Assembly: GCA_965234325.1 (NCBI GenBank)
Contig: OZ248415.1
Coordinates: 62,001-126,000 of the forward strand
From: Limnohabitans kasalickyi
Lineage (GTDB): Bacteria; Pseudomonadota; Gammaproteobacteria; Burkholderiales; Burkholderiaceae_C
Reading direction: 5' to 3'
DNA: 64,000 nucleotides
Shown: positions 1-7,442 of the stretch, in pieces
How the letters are laid out: every line of letters begins with the position of its first letter
Position numbering within the stretch: position 1 is the stretch's first letter
Made by a program: the position numbers and the translations under genes
Notes under the pieces: generated by a model
Database searches by the model: none
Seen by the model: the letters and a program-made list of their open reading frames with translations, nothing else
Told to the model about the DNA's origin: nothing

Positions 1-419
1 CACCGGCGCCGGCTTGGATGTCGAGGAAGCAATTGAGCGGGTCCGCTTCGTTGCTGAACATGCGGCGGAATTCGAGCTCTTCGATGGTTTTGACCAAGCC
101 TTGTGTGTCCGCTTCGATGGTCATCAAGCCGTCTTCGTCGTTGTCGGCCTTGCTCATTTCAAACAACTCGGTGTTGTCTGCCAGCTCTTGGGTCAGGCGG
201 GTGAGGGTGACCACCACGCCATCGAGCGTTTTCTTTTCACGCCCGAGTTCTTGAGCCTTTTTGGGGTCGTTCCAGACCGTGGGGTCTTCTAGCGAGGCGT
301 TGACGGTGCGCAGGCGTTCGGCTTTGGCATCGTAGTCAAAGATACCTCCGGAGGTCGACCGTACGCACGCTCAAGTCTGCGAGGGTGGTGCCAATGAGGT
401 TGGTGCGTTCAGCTTCCAT
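1..419 (-). CDS. prfB: Peptide chain release factor 2, 5' part, with programmed +1 frameshift
   Basis: Release factor 2 recognises UGA and UAA stop codons and releases the finished protein from the ribosome. The ATG at 419-417 opens a 27-codon leader ending in CTT TGA (TGA at 338-336). A +1 shift at that point continues into a frame beginning D-Y-D-A-K-A-E-R-L and running through LEDPTVWNDPKKAQELGREK and EFRRMFSNEADPLNCFLDIQAGAG at the window edge, which is the usual RF2 N-terminal domain. The gene is cut by the window before the GGQ and SPF motifs. Read without the shift it would look like a broken gene, but the shift is the normal RF2 autoregulation. The predicted start has only a weak purine-rich RBS. 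Confidence 0.95.
335..351 (-). promoter_or_regulatory. RF2 autoregulatory +1 frameshift signal
   Basis: On the minus strand a Shine-Dalgarno-like CCGGAGG is followed by TAT CTT TGA C. The SD-like element just upstream and the slippery CUU-UGA-C are the classic RF2 recoding signal: when RF2 is scarce, ribosomes pause at UGA and slip +1 to make RF2. The SD-like part here is GGAGG rather than the AGGGGG of Escherichia coli. Confidence 0.93.
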
Positions 420-467
420 GATGGTGTCTTCTTTACGTGTCTGGGAAAACCACAGATTTTCTCACGT

Positions 468-1028
468 TCAGAAGTCGTGGCTGTAGGCCAGCAGAATGCC
501 AGCTTTCCCAAGCACCGACGCTTGCACCGCATGGTCCCCCGAGAAGCGATAGCCCAACGATGGAATGATGGCGGGCGCAATGCCGAAGTTGTTGAACGGG
601 ATCTTGTCTTGGTAAGCCCCTTTGTAGCCATAAATCAGGCCGCCAGAAACCTTGACGAACACGTCTGGGTTGCCCAGCACACCCGTCCAGCGTTGACCCA
701 CAAAGCCGTACAGCGAGGGTTGACCAAAGGAGTTGGTGAAAAAGGCGAGGCCGCAAAAACGCCCGCTGGCGTCTTGGCGCTCTAGGCCAATCAAGCGCAC
801 AGGGCGGTGTTCTGGGTTGTCACTCCAATGCTTGGCATAGGGCGAGAGCATCAATTGCCAGGGTTTGGCATGGGGGGTGTCCGGTGTGTCGTCCGCCTTC
901 AAGGCACTGGGGCAGGGCTTCCAGCGGTGTGCGTCGCTCAATAATTCACCTGTCTGAGCGTGGGCTACAGTGATTTCCCCTAAAAAAGCCATCCAAATAA
1001 GCAGATGGCTTGTTAATTTACAACGCAT
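468..1028 (-). CDS. Secreted outer-membrane beta-barrel protein, possibly PagP-like
   Basis: A 186-residue protein with an N-terminal signal peptide ending near VAHAQ (residue 25). The mature part is rich in alternating hydrophobic/aromatic strands (LIGLERQD, GLAFFTNSFGQPSLYGFVGQRW, KVSGGLIYGYKG, IIPSLGYRF) and ends in aromatic Phe, as outer-membrane barrels do. The order of strands and the proline-rich turn before the last two strands resemble the lipid A palmitoyltransferase PagP, but I cannot confirm its catalytic His/Asp/Ser set. It lies upstream of prfB on the same strand with a 48-base gap. The function is tentative; the membrane location is more secure. Confidence 0.55.
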   Translation of the reverse strand: MRCKLTSHLLIWMAFLGEITVAHAQTGELLSDAHRWKPCPSALKADDTPDTPHAKPWQLMLSPYAKHWSDNPEHRPVRLIGLERQDASGRFCGLAFFTNSFGQPSLYGFVGQRWTGVLGNPDVFVKVSGGLIYGYKGAYQDKIPFNNFGIAPAIIPSLGYRFSGDHAVQASVLGKAGILLAYSHDF

Positions 1029-1079
1029 TCAAAAACCTAGTTTTGGATCAAAAGTAGTCAATTTTAAGTCAGGTTGATG

Positions 1080-1667
1080 TCAACGCCGTGTCATCGCTGC
1101 CGGCCCTATGTCTTGTAGGGGGCCGAGGGGGTTGTGCTGCACGTCTACCTCGCGAACTTCGGGTTGCCCGCCCCAAGAGCGGTACACCACCGTCTCATCG
1201 ACCAACAAAATCAAGGCATTGAAGCGCCAGCCTGTGGTTTCGGAGCGACGCCGGAAGTTGGTGAAGTCAGCCAAGAAGCCTCCTGTGCGGGCTTTGCTGA
1301 TTTTGGAGATGCTCACCTCCCAGCCATGGCAGGCGTCACGCGCATTGATGCACATCAGGATGCCAGGCCCTAAATCGGCTTTGGTCAAGACGGTGCCATT
1401 CACCACGCGCCGCACGATATCGGGGTAGGACAAGATCGTGGTGTTGGGTTGATGGGCTGGACCGAGCTTTAAGGCCGACACCTCTGCGGCGTGGCTTTGC
1501 ATCGGCACCAAGCTCTCAATGGCGATGCGTGCCTCGTCAAACGTTTGAAACGTGGGCGATTCGGTGCGCGCTTGCGGCAACAGACTGGTACAGGCGGCGA
1601 GTCCGCAGCAGGTAGCCAGCAAGGCGAGTCGCGTCATCGCGCGGGAGAGAGGGTGACGTTTGGGCAT
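1080..1667 (-). CDS. Putative lipoprotein of unknown function
   Basis: A 195-residue protein with a charged N-terminus, a hydrophobic stretch and a lipobox LAAC at about residues 23-26, so it is probably lipid-anchored. The remainder (ESLVPMQSHAAEV, GTVLTKADLGPGILMCINARDACHGWEVSISKI) is not a family I recognise by name. Two Cys residues follow the anchor, at ILMC and DAC. The ATG at 1667 abuts the terminator of the preceding gene and lacks a clear RBS. The in-frame ATG at 1637 would still keep the signal sequence, so the start is uncertain. Confidence 0.6.
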   Translation of the reverse strand: MPKRHPLSRAMTRLALLATCCGLAACTSLLPQARTESPTFQTFDEARIAIESLVPMQSHAAEVSALKLGPAHQPNTTILSYPDIVRRVVNGTVLTKADLGPGILMCINARDACHGWEVSISKISKARTGGFLADFTNFRRRSETTGWRFNALILLVDETVVYRSWGGQPEVREVDVQHNPLGPLQDIGPAAMTRR

Positions 1668-1695
1668 AAAAAAAGCGCATTGCGATGCAATGCGC
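1668..1695 (-). terminator. Rho-independent terminator after the outer-membrane protein gene
   Basis: On the minus strand GCGCATTGC-ATC-GCAATGCGC forms a perfect 9-bp stem with a 3-base loop, followed by seven T. It sits 24 bases past the stop of the gene at 1719-2246 and directly before the next ATG. Confidence 0.85.
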
Positions 1696-1718
1696 CCTTG
1701 TGTGAGGGATTGCTCGAC

Positions 1719-2246
1719 TTAGAAGCGTGAACCAACCGACAACGCAAAGCCTTTGGCAGAGATGTTGTCTTTGTCAAAGTAGTTCATGTAGTCCAGTTGG
1801 CCGTAGACGGTTTTGGTGAAGTTGGTTTGCACGCCAACGCCATATGACAAATCGGTGCCTGTGTGCGAACCCGCTGCCGATGCTGTGATGTCTGAGCGTG
1901 TCACACCCAAGCGTGCAAACACCAAGGTGTCTTGCGTCAAGGCCATTTTGGGTTTGATGTGAATGCCGTAATTGCTGACCGTGGCGTTGAAAGCGCCGCG
2001 GTCGTCTTTGGACATCGTGGTGGTGTACATGCCTTCCACCGCCAACGTGGGGCTCAAGTCTTTACCAATGATGAAGCGTGCAGCTTTCGGCTTGGAAGTG
2101 CTGGCAGCGCTGTCGCCCACTTCGAGGGGTGAATAAGCAATTTCACCGTAATAACCCACGTCAGCGTTGGAGCGACTTTGCGCTTGTGCGCCAGTGCCCA
2201 TGAGTGAAGCCAAAAGAGTGAGAGCAACGAAATAAGTGGTTTTCAT
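1719..2246 (-). CDS. Small outer-membrane beta-barrel protein (OMP_b-brl type)
   Basis: A 175-residue protein with a clear signal peptide (MKTTYFVALTLLASLMG, cleavage after AQAQ near residue 23). The mature part has the alternating strand pattern and terminal ...SVGSRF aromatic residue of OmpA/OmpW-like eight-stranded barrels (VGYYGEIAYSPLEV, YGVGVQTNFTKTVYGQLDYMNYF). I chose the ATG at 2246 because AAAGGACC lies just upstream and the signal peptide starts there; a longer frame to 2312 adds an unlikely leader. A Crp/Fnr-type palindrome lies 52 bases before the start, and the gene diverges from the small His/Lys-rich protein gene at 2436. Confidence 0.8.
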   Translation of the reverse strand: MKTTYFVALTLLASLMGTGAQAQSRSNADVGYYGEIAYSPLEVGDSAASTSKPKAARFIIGKDLSPTLAVEGMYTTTMSKDDRGAFNATVSNYGIHIKPKMALTQDTLVFARLGVTRSDITASAAGSHTGTDLSYGVGVQTNFTKTVYGQLDYMNYFDKDNISAKGFALSVGSRF

Positions 2247-2297
2247 ACAAGGTCCTTTAAAAGAGTCTTGATGGTCCATCTTTGTGGGGGTGGCGTC

Positions 2298-2313
2298 TGT
2301 GTGCTGCCACACG
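2298..2313 (-). promoter_or_regulatory. Candidate Crp/Fnr-type operator upstream of the outer-membrane protein gene
   Basis: On the minus strand CGTGT-GGCAGC-ACACA (5-6-5 arrangement) is followed directly by GACGCC. It matches the shared pattern described in the findings and points toward the gene starting at 2246. Confidence 0.5.
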
Positions 2314-2333
2314 TAGGCACACTTTTTTTAATG

Positions 2334-2349
2334 TGTACGTCAGCAGACA
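2334..2349 (+). promoter_or_regulatory. Candidate Crp/Fnr-type operator upstream of the His/Lys-rich protein gene
   Basis: TGTAC-GTCAGC-AGACA followed by GACGC on the plus strand, 87 bases before the ATG at 2436. It shares half-sites, 16-bp length and the GACGC extension with the sites at 2298, 6675 and 7514. Confidence 0.5.
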
Positions 2350-2435
2350 GACGCATTGGTTTTAACTTTGAACAATCAGCCGACACGTTATGCATGACGT
2401 GCGGTTCGATCTTCATTCATTTTTTGAAAGCTACT

Positions 2436-2699
2436 ATGACACTCCAAGACAACACCAAGCACGACATCAAGCACGACACCGCTACCGCGAGCACAGAGCA
2501 TCAGCACCATGTGCAAGCCGCTGAGCATTTGGAGCTTGCAGCGAAGTCCCACAAGGAAGCCGCCAAGTTGATCAGTGCAGGCGACCACAAAGCTGCCTTG
2601 CAACATGTGGAGACGGCTAAAACCCACACAGCACATGCCAGTGATCATGTGAAAGAAGCACACAAGAAAAGCATGTCAGCTGTGAAAGCTCACGCTTAA
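2436..2699 (+). CDS. Small His/Lys/Ala-rich protein, probably stress-related
   Basis: An 87-residue, highly hydrophilic protein made almost entirely of Ala, His, Lys, Glu and Thr, with a loose helical repeat (HLELAAKSHKEAAK, HVETAKTHTAHASDHVKEAHKK). There is no signal peptide, Cys or membrane segment. The composition recalls LEA-like or histone-like stress proteins, but I do not recognise a named family. The start at 2436 is chosen for the upstream GAAAG; a longer frame from 2268 would encode an unrelated leader. A Crp/Fnr-type palindrome precedes it and a strong terminator follows. Confidence 0.75.
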   Translation: MTLQDNTKHDIKHDTATASTEHQHHVQAAEHLELAAKSHKEAAKLISAGDHKAALQHVETAKTHTAHASDHVKEAHKKSMSAVKAHA

Positions 2700-2715
2700 G
2701 CTGTTGCTTAAAAGG

Positions 2716-2748
2716 AAGCCGCCAACTGAAAGGTTGGCGGCTTTTTTT
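2716..2748. terminator. Bidirectional terminator between convergent genes
   Basis: AAGCCGCCAAC (2716-2726), a six-base loop, then GTTGGCGGCTT (2733-2743) and a run of T; the A-rich left flank serves the opposite strand. It separates the plus-strand gene ending at 2699 from the minus-strand gene ending at 2747. Confidence 0.9.
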
Positions 2749-3088
2749 ATGCAAAAACCAGACGCACGAGTTCGCCCATGCGCTCAAAGTAACGGTCAGC
2801 CAATGGGGTGGTGACCAAGTATTTGGTGCGACGGTCTCCCTTGTGAAACACCATGTCGATCAACAAGCTTTCGCGCAAGGTATCGACACGGCGATGGATA
2901 GTGGCTGGACTGGCCAGGTGCTGCAGTGCCATGGTTTGCATGACCGTCAAAGGATGTCCTTCGGCGTTGGCAACCGCAATGATGCCCAAGAGCGCTTGGC
3001 CGTCGGGTGTGATGTTGGGGGGCAGGTTATCGGTGTGCGGAAATTTGCAAAGCGATAAAAATTGAAGGTACGAGTTTTGATGCGACAT
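2747..3088 (-). CDS. Winged-helix (MarR-like) transcriptional regulator
   Basis: A 113-residue protein with the layout of a single winged helix-turn-helix: GQALLGIIAVANAEGHPLTVMQTMALQHLASPATIHRRVDTLRESLLIDMV, then a wing FHKGDRRTKYLVTTPLADRYFERM. The positions of the recognition helix (SPATIHRRVDTL) and the wing resemble MarR/PadR-type regulators, but it is shorter than most MarR proteins and lacks the long dimerisation helices. The start at 3088 is chosen over a frame to 3133 because GAAAG lies before it and the leader looks random. Ligand and target are unknown. Confidence 0.7.
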   Translation of the reverse strand: MSHQNSYLQFLSLCKFPHTDNLPPNITPDGQALLGIIAVANAEGHPLTVMQTMALQHLASPATIHRRVDTLRESLLIDMVFHKGDRRTKYLVTTPLADRYFERMGELVRLVFA

Positions 3089-3135
3089 ACTGACTTTCAA
3101 AACGCAAAAGATACGGAACCCTCGAAGGCTCAAAA

Positions 3136-3177
3136 GCGCAAGACGGAGCGTCGCCGGAGTTTGTCTCTGTCTTGCGC
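3136..3177. other. Stem-loop between the ompA-like gene and the winged-helix gene
   Basis: GCGCAAGAC-g-GAG (3136-3148) pairs with CTC-t-GTCTTGCGC (3165-3177): 12 paired bases with one opposed mismatch and a 16-base loop. No T-run follows on the minus strand, so it may be a weak terminator or an mRNA 3'-end structure for the gene ending at 3187. Confidence 0.45.
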
Positions 3178-3186
3178 GGGGATGGC

Positions 3187-4389
3187 TTATCGAGCCGCTG
3201 GGCGTGAGCCAGTTACGTCAATGTCCACACGACGATCCGGCTGCAAGCAAGCAATCACAGCGGCTGAGGTTTTGATGCCTTTGCATTCACCCTCTGCAGT
3301 CGCTGGCGCGCTGCTGCCTTTGCCCACGGTGGTGATCTTGGCGGCAGATAAACCACTGGTGTTGACCAAGTAATTTTTCACAGCCTCGGCACGTTGCAGC
3401 GACAACTTTTCGTTGTAAGCCGCTTGACCAATACGGTCGGTGTGGCCTTCGACGGTGATGTGGTCGTACTCGACGCCTTTGAGTTCTTGGGTGAACTTGT
3501 CCAGCGCTGTATGCCGACCTGGACGGATGTTGGCGTTGTCAAAGCCAAACAACACGTCGGCATTGAAGCTCACACGCAAACGGTCAGGCTTGGGCGCAGG
3601 CACAGGTGCTGGCACGGGGGTTGGCGCGGGTGCAGGGGGTGCCACGATGATGATGGGCTCTGGTGTTGGCGCTTGTTGGTAGACCACGCGCTCCACCACT
3701 TTGGGTGCGGGCTCGGGGGTGCGACCAAACGGAAACACCAAGCTCAAAGACGCCACGTTGATGTCGCCTTTGTTGCCCACCGCGTCGTTGATGCGGTAAC
3801 GCTCCAACTCGCCGCGCAGCGCCATCGAGGGGCTGAACTGGTACGCAAAGCCGAAGCCCGCTTTGTAGTTGGTTTGGGTTTTTTGTGGGTTTGGGTCGAG
3901 GACCACCACGTTGCCTGTACCTGTGAAGGTGTCACGTGCGCGTGCATTGTGCACACCCACGCGGCCCAACAAAGACAGTTGGTTGTTGATGGGCAAGGTG
4001 CCCGCCAAGTCAAGGTTCACACCGTCTAACTTGATGCGGCCATCGAGCGAACCCGTTGGGTTGGTGGTTGACTTGAAGCCAAATTGGCCTAAGTTGAAAT
4101 AGCCAGCTTCCACACCCCAGTAGGGGCTGAATTGGTAGCCACCAAAGACTTTGTAGGCCGCATCGCTTTCATCGCGCGTCATGCTGGTGGTGGTCAGGCT
4201 GGGGGTGGCGCTGAGCAAGTTGGCGTTGATGCGGTCCACATCAATTTTGGAGCGGGCTTGGCCCATGCCAATACCCCCGTAGTAATGGCCTTCGGCTTGC
4301 GCGTGGGCGGTGAGGGCACTGAAAGTGCTCAGGCCGGCGAGACTCAACAGGCACAAGGCCCGAAGCGGTTTCAGTTGGAATGTTTTCAT
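3187..4389 (-). CDS. OmpA-family outer-membrane protein with peptidoglycan-binding domain
   Basis: A 400-residue protein. Residues 1-31 are a signal peptide ending AHAQA. About 35-225 form an eight-stranded OmpA-like barrel (YYGGIGMGQARSKID, YKVFGGYQFSPYWGVEAGYF, ASLSLVFPFG). About 226-268 are a Pro/Ala/Val hinge with PAPTPVPAPVPAPKP. About 275-395 are an OmpA_C domain (VLFGFDNANIRPG, VEGHTDRIG, LSLQRAEAVKNYL) that would bind diaminopimelate in peptidoglycan. It probably links the outer membrane to the cell wall. Two Cys in the C-terminal loop (GECKG, ACLQPDRRVDI) match the disulphide loop common in betaproteobacterial OmpA proteins. It lies 34 bases downstream of the ice-binding-like lipoprotein gene. 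Confidence 0.92.
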   Translation of the reverse strand: MKTFQLKPLRALCLLSLAGLSTFSALTAHAQAEGHYYGGIGMGQARSKIDVDRINANLLSATPSLTTTSMTRDESDAAYKVFGGYQFSPYWGVEAGYFNLGQFGFKSTTNPTGSLDGRIKLDGVNLDLAGTLPINNQLSLLGRVGVHNARARDTFTGTGNVVVLDPNPQKTQTNYKAGFGFAYQFSPSMALRGELERYRINDAVGNKGDINVASLSLVFPFGRTPEPAPKVVERVVYQQAPTPEPIIIVAPPAPAPTPVPAPVPAPKPDRLRVSFNADVLFGFDNANIRPGRHTALDKFTQELKGVEYDHITVEGHTDRIGQAAYNEKLSLQRAEAVKNYLVNTSGLSAAKITTVGKGSSAPATAEGECKGIKTSAAVIACLQPDRRVDIDVTGSRPAAR

Positions 4390-4423
4390 ACGTTTCTTTC
4401 TAGGGTTGATAAAACAAGAGGGA

Positions 4424-6601
4424 TCAAGGGGCGACGATGGTGGTGTTGACCATCGTCACGGAGGCATTCAGTCCGATGGCGCGGCCTGTGAGGGTGGTTT
4501 GTTGGGTTTGTCCGGCGGTGGAGATCGTCACGCCGGCTGAGGCGAGGATGGTGCCCACCATCACGCTGCCGTTTTCAATGCGTGCGGCACTGCCCACTTG
4601 CCAAAACACGTTTTTGGCTTGTGCACCGTTGAGCAAATACACGTGGCGTGGCGTGGCGACCTGGCCAATCGTCAGCGACGAGCTCATTTGGAACACCCAC
4701 ACAGCGTTGGGGTCGCCAAGTGCATCCAGCGTCAAGTCACCCGTCGTGATGTCAAACGAACCACCAGGCGCTGAGTACAAGCCAGGGGGGAGCGTGGCGC
4801 CGGCCAACGAGCTGCTGCTGTAAGGCACGGGCGTGAGCGTGGCCAAGTCGGTGTAAGCCTGCAGCGCATCGGCGGCGCCTTGTGTCGCAATCGCCATCGT
4901 GGCCGTAGTGCCCGGGAATGGGGCGTTGCAATAGACACTGCCATTGACCAAGCCGATGTTCAACGTGGTTTCTGTGAAGACGTTCACGGCATCATGAAAA
5001 CCGGTGATGGCGGTACACACGGCAGTGGTGCCCAAGTGGCCATTGACCACGGTGTTTACCCCTTGGTTGGTCACGCCCGCGCCACCACCAAAGCTGCCGA
5101 AGGCGGCGATGGTGCGCAAGTTCACGGGTGCTAAGCAGGCCTGTGTGCCGGTGGTGAAGTTCCAAGTCAAGGCGCTGGCCATGGGGTTGGCAGCCAAGTC
5201 TGTGACGCCTGTGGTGACAGTGGCGACCAAATTGGTGCTGGGTGCAAAACCGGTGGGGTTGGTGGGCACAAAGGTGGCCACTTTGCTGGGCGCGTCATAC
5301 GTCACCGTGCCGGGCACCAACACGCTGGCGTTGGTCAGGGTGAAGTTACTGGCGCTGATGGAGGCCGGCGCCATGGCTTCGCTGAAGGTAGCGGTCACGC
5401 TCTTGGTCAAACACACACCTGTCGCGCCATTCAACGGACTGACCAAGGTGACGGTCGGTGCGGTGGTGTCACCGGTGTTGCTGGTGGTGAAGGTCCACAC
5501 AAAGTCGGTGGCCAAGGTGTTGTTGGCCAAGTCTTTCGCTAATGTCGTGATCGTGGCTGTGAACAGGGTGTTGTTCGCCAAGGTGTTGGGTGACGTGGGG
5601 GTGAACGTGGCCGTGCGGCTGCTAGGCGTGAAGCCCACCGTGCCGGTGACGGCTGTGCTGGTGGCCATGTTGGTCAAGGTGAAGCTGCTGGCGTCGATGC
5701 TGCTGGCCGTCATGTCTTCACTGAAGGTGGCGCTGATGGCTGTGTTGTTGGCCACGCCTGTGGCTGCATTGGCTGGGAAATTCACAGTCACGGTGGGGCG
5801 TGTGGTGTCGGGCAGCGCAGCCGTGGTGAACGTGCTGGTAAAGGTGCTGGCGAGCGGGTTGCCGGCTAGGTCTGTCATTGCGGTGCTGAGCGTCACGGTG
5901 TAGAGCGTGTTGTTCGCCAACGGCGTGGGCAAAGTGGGCGTGAACACCGCTGAGTTGCTGGAGGGCACGTAGAGCACCGTGCCTGTCACGGCGGTGTTGA
6001 GCGTGGTGTTGCGCAGCGTCATGGTGCTGGCGGTCACCGTGCTCGGCGCCATGCTTTCGCTGAAGCTGACATTCGCATTGGTGTTCACGGTCACGCTGCC
6101 GGCGTTGTTGAGTGGGGTGATGGCGATGACGGTGGGCGCCGTGGTGTCCGCAGCCGCAGCGGTGCTGAATGACCAGACATACGGAACGAGCAAGGCCAAG
6201 CCTGTGCTGTCTTTGGCGTCGGTGTTGATCGTGGCTGTGCAAATGGTGTTGCTGGCCAAGGCCGCTGTCGGGTGAAGTGTGGCGGTGCGCGTGGGCACGT
6301 CGTACGTCAGCGTGGTGGCCACAGTGCCGCCATTGACGCAATCCAATGCAAAGCTGTTGGTGGTCAGCGTGCTTTCAGTCATGGGTTTGCTGAAGGTCGC
6401 AGACACCACCGTGTTGATGGCCACGTTACTGGCGATGGGTGACGTGTTAGCTGGTGACGTCCAAGTAACCGTGGGCAAACTGCCTAAATTGGCAGTGCCC
6501 AAGATGGGGGACTGGCCACCGCCGCAGCCGACCAAATAAGCCACGGAAGCCAGCGTCAAAACGCGACCTGTGGTTTGACGAAATCTGTCGAGAAATTTCA
6601 T
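4424..6601 (-). CDS. Lipoprotein with four Ig-like repeats and an ice-binding-like (DUF3494) domain
   Basis: A 725-residue secreted protein. The N-terminus carries a hydrophobic stretch and lipobox LVGC (Cys near residue 26). Four repeats of about 105 residues follow, three opening with DTT(A/R)PTV and all containing ATFS(K/E)xM or VSFSESM; these are Big_5 (SbsA-type) Ig-like modules. The last ~220 residues (NQGVNTVVNGHLGTTA, GLYSAPGGSFDITTGDLTLDA, NAVWVFQMSSSLTIG, NVFWQVGSAA, GTILASAGVTI, LTGRAIGLNASVTM) carry the hallmarks of the DUF3494 ice-binding-like beta-solenoid. In known proteins this domain binds ice or serves as an adhesin head; the Ig modules act as a stalk. Very Thr/Ala/Val-rich composition fits a surface protein. 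Ice activity itself is not proven. Confidence 0.88.
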   Translation of the reverse strand: MKFLDRFRQTTGRVLTLASVAYLVGCGGGQSPILGTANLGSLPTVTWTSPANTSPIASNVAINTVVSATFSKPMTESTLTTNSFALDCVNGGTVATTLTYDVPTRTATLHPTAALASNTICTATINTDAKDSTGLALLVPYVWSFSTAAAADTTAPTVIAITPLNNAGSVTVNTNANVSFSESMAPSTVTASTMTLRNTTLNTAVTGTVLYVPSSNSAVFTPTLPTPLANNTLYTVTLSTAMTDLAGNPLASTFTSTFTTAALPDTTRPTVTVNFPANAATGVANNTAISATFSEDMTASSIDASSFTLTNMATSTAVTGTVGFTPSSRTATFTPTSPNTLANNTLFTATITTLAKDLANNTLATDFVWTFTTSNTGDTTAPTVTLVSPLNGATGVCLTKSVTATFSEAMAPASISASNFTLTNASVLVPGTVTYDAPSKVATFVPTNPTGFAPSTNLVATVTTGVTDLAANPMASALTWNFTTGTQACLAPVNLRTIAAFGSFGGGAGVTNQGVNTVVNGHLGTTAVCTAITGFHDAVNVFTETTLNIGLVNGSVYCNAPFPGTTATMAIATQGAADALQAYTDLATLTPVPYSSSSLAGATLPPGLYSAPGGSFDITTGDLTLDALGDPNAVWVFQMSSSLTIGQVATPRHVYLLNGAQAKNVFWQVGSAARIENGSVMVGTILASAGVTISTAGQTQQTTLTGRAIGLNASVTMVNTTIVAP

Positions 6602-6674
6602 AAGTTCTTTCGTTTGGTGTGTTCACCTGAACACTGGCCATGGACGAATTTGAAAAGAGTTGGCAATCTGCGTC

Positions 6675-6690
6675 TGTTCGTTAACGAACG
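6675..6690 (-). promoter_or_regulatory. Candidate Crp/Fnr-type operator upstream of the ice-binding-like gene
   Basis: On the plus strand TGTTC-GTTAAC-GAACG; on the minus strand the palindrome is followed by GACGC, pointing toward the gene that starts at 6601, 74 bases away. The central 14 bases GTTCGTTAACGAAC are a perfect palindrome. Confidence 0.6.
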
Positions 6691-6711
6691 TTCAATGTGC
6701 ATTTCTAGGAG

Positions 6712-6727
6712 CGTGGGCTAACGCACA
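6712..6727 (+). promoter_or_regulatory. Candidate Crp/Fnr-type operator upstream of the BON-domain gene
   Basis: CGTGG-GCTAAC-GCACA followed by GAC, 85 bases before the ATG at 6812. The left half-site is poorer than the others, but the core GCTAAC matches the site at 9206 exactly. Confidence 0.45.
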
Positions 6728-6811
6728 GACACGCACCGCTTGACGCTCTAAATTCGCGCCAAAGAGGTCACTCTTTTAAACCGCGGACTCCAACTTACTC
6801 AAGGAACTTTT

Positions 6812-7126
6812 ATGAAAATTCGTCATGCCTTAATCACCTCATTGGTCGCCTTGGTCGTCATTGCCAGCACAGGTTGCGCCGTCACGCGTGACCAAGAAAC
6901 CATGGGCGCCTACATCGATGACAGCGTCATCACCACCACTGTAAAAAGTCGTTTCTTTGACGACAAGAGCGTGGACGGCTCATCCGTCAGTGTTGAAACT
7001 TTGAACGGCACTGTCATGTTGTCGGGCTTTGCCAAAAACACGACCGAAAAGAAAACGGCTGAAACCATTGCTTGGAAAGTCAAAGGCGTGAAAGCCGTCA
7101 AAAATGATTTGATCGTTCGCCAGTGA
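6812..7126 (+). CDS. BON-domain lipoprotein (OsmY-like)
   Basis: A 104-residue protein with a signal and lipobox (ASTGC, Cys at about residue 23) and one BON domain at about 35-103: DDSVITTTVKSRFFDDKSVDGSSVSVETLNGTVMLSGFAKNTTEKKTAETIAWKVKGVKAVKNDLIV. BON domains are thought to bind phospholipid membranes; OsmY-type proteins protect the periplasm under osmotic and other stress. An AAGGAA RBS lies upstream. It is surrounded by other small stress-type genes and preceded by a Crp/Fnr-like palindrome. Confidence 0.9.
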   Translation: MKIRHALITSLVALVVIASTGCAVTRDQETMGAYIDDSVITTTVKSRFFDDKSVDGSSVSVETLNGTVMLSGFAKNTTEKKTAETIAWKVKGVKAVKNDLIVRQ

Positions 7127-7151
7127 TCTAAGTTTCAGGTTTCTCCTTGGT

Positions 7152-7186
7152 GCCCCGCGAGATGAAAATCTCGCGGGGCTTTTTTA
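7152..7186 (+). terminator. Strong terminator, probably bidirectional
   Basis: A perfect 12-bp stem GCCCCGCGAGAT / ATCTCGCGGGGC closed by a GAAA tetraloop and followed by TTTTTT. It lies between the BON gene and the convergent glycine-zipper gene, which ends at 7191. Confidence 0.92.
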
Positions 7187-7190
7187 CGTT

Positions 7191-7415
7191 TTATTTTTTA
7201 ATTTCGTGGCCAATGACGCCGCCAATGGCAGCGCCACCGATCGCACCAGCCGCGCTGCCACCGGTCAAGATTGAGCCGCCAATGGCCCCCGCACCCGCGC
7301 CGATGGCGGTCGATTTTTCGCGTTCAGACATGCCAGCGCAGCCTGTGAGGTAAATGAGCACGCTGATGGCGATGACGCGGGCGGCGTTGCGTTGAATGGT
7401 GGAAAGGGTGTGCAT
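7191..7415 (-). CDS. Glycine-zipper lipoprotein (OsmB/SlyB-like)
   Basis: A 74-residue protein with lipobox LTGC (Cys at about residue 26) and a Gly/Ala-rich hydrophobic segment, GAGAGAIGGSILTGGSAAGAIGGAAIGGVIGHEI, with GxxxG spacing typical of the glycine-zipper 2TM family. Such outer-membrane lipoproteins are usually induced by osmotic or envelope stress. An AGGAG-like RBS precedes it. A perfect inverted repeat and a Crp/Fnr-type palindrome lie upstream. Confidence 0.85.
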   Translation of the reverse strand: MHTLSTIQRNAARVIAISVLIYLTGCAGMSEREKSTAIGAGAGAIGGSILTGGSAAGAIGGAAIGGVIGHEIKK

Positions 7416-7442
7416 GAGAGGCTCCTTAAGGGTGAGTGAATG

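Noticed and set aside
14..292. Plus-strand frames at the left edge
   Set aside because: They are antisense to prfB, whose reading frame is supported by the frameshift signal and RF2-like protein sequence.
1..419. prfB as a broken gene
   Set aside because: The in-frame TGA is the conserved programmed frameshift site, not a mutation.
5004..5903. A 299-codon plus-strand frame inside the ice-binding-like gene
   Set aside because: It is the antisense of the Thr/Ala/Val-rich repeats; low-complexity Val/Lys/Leu translation, no RBS, no family resemblance.
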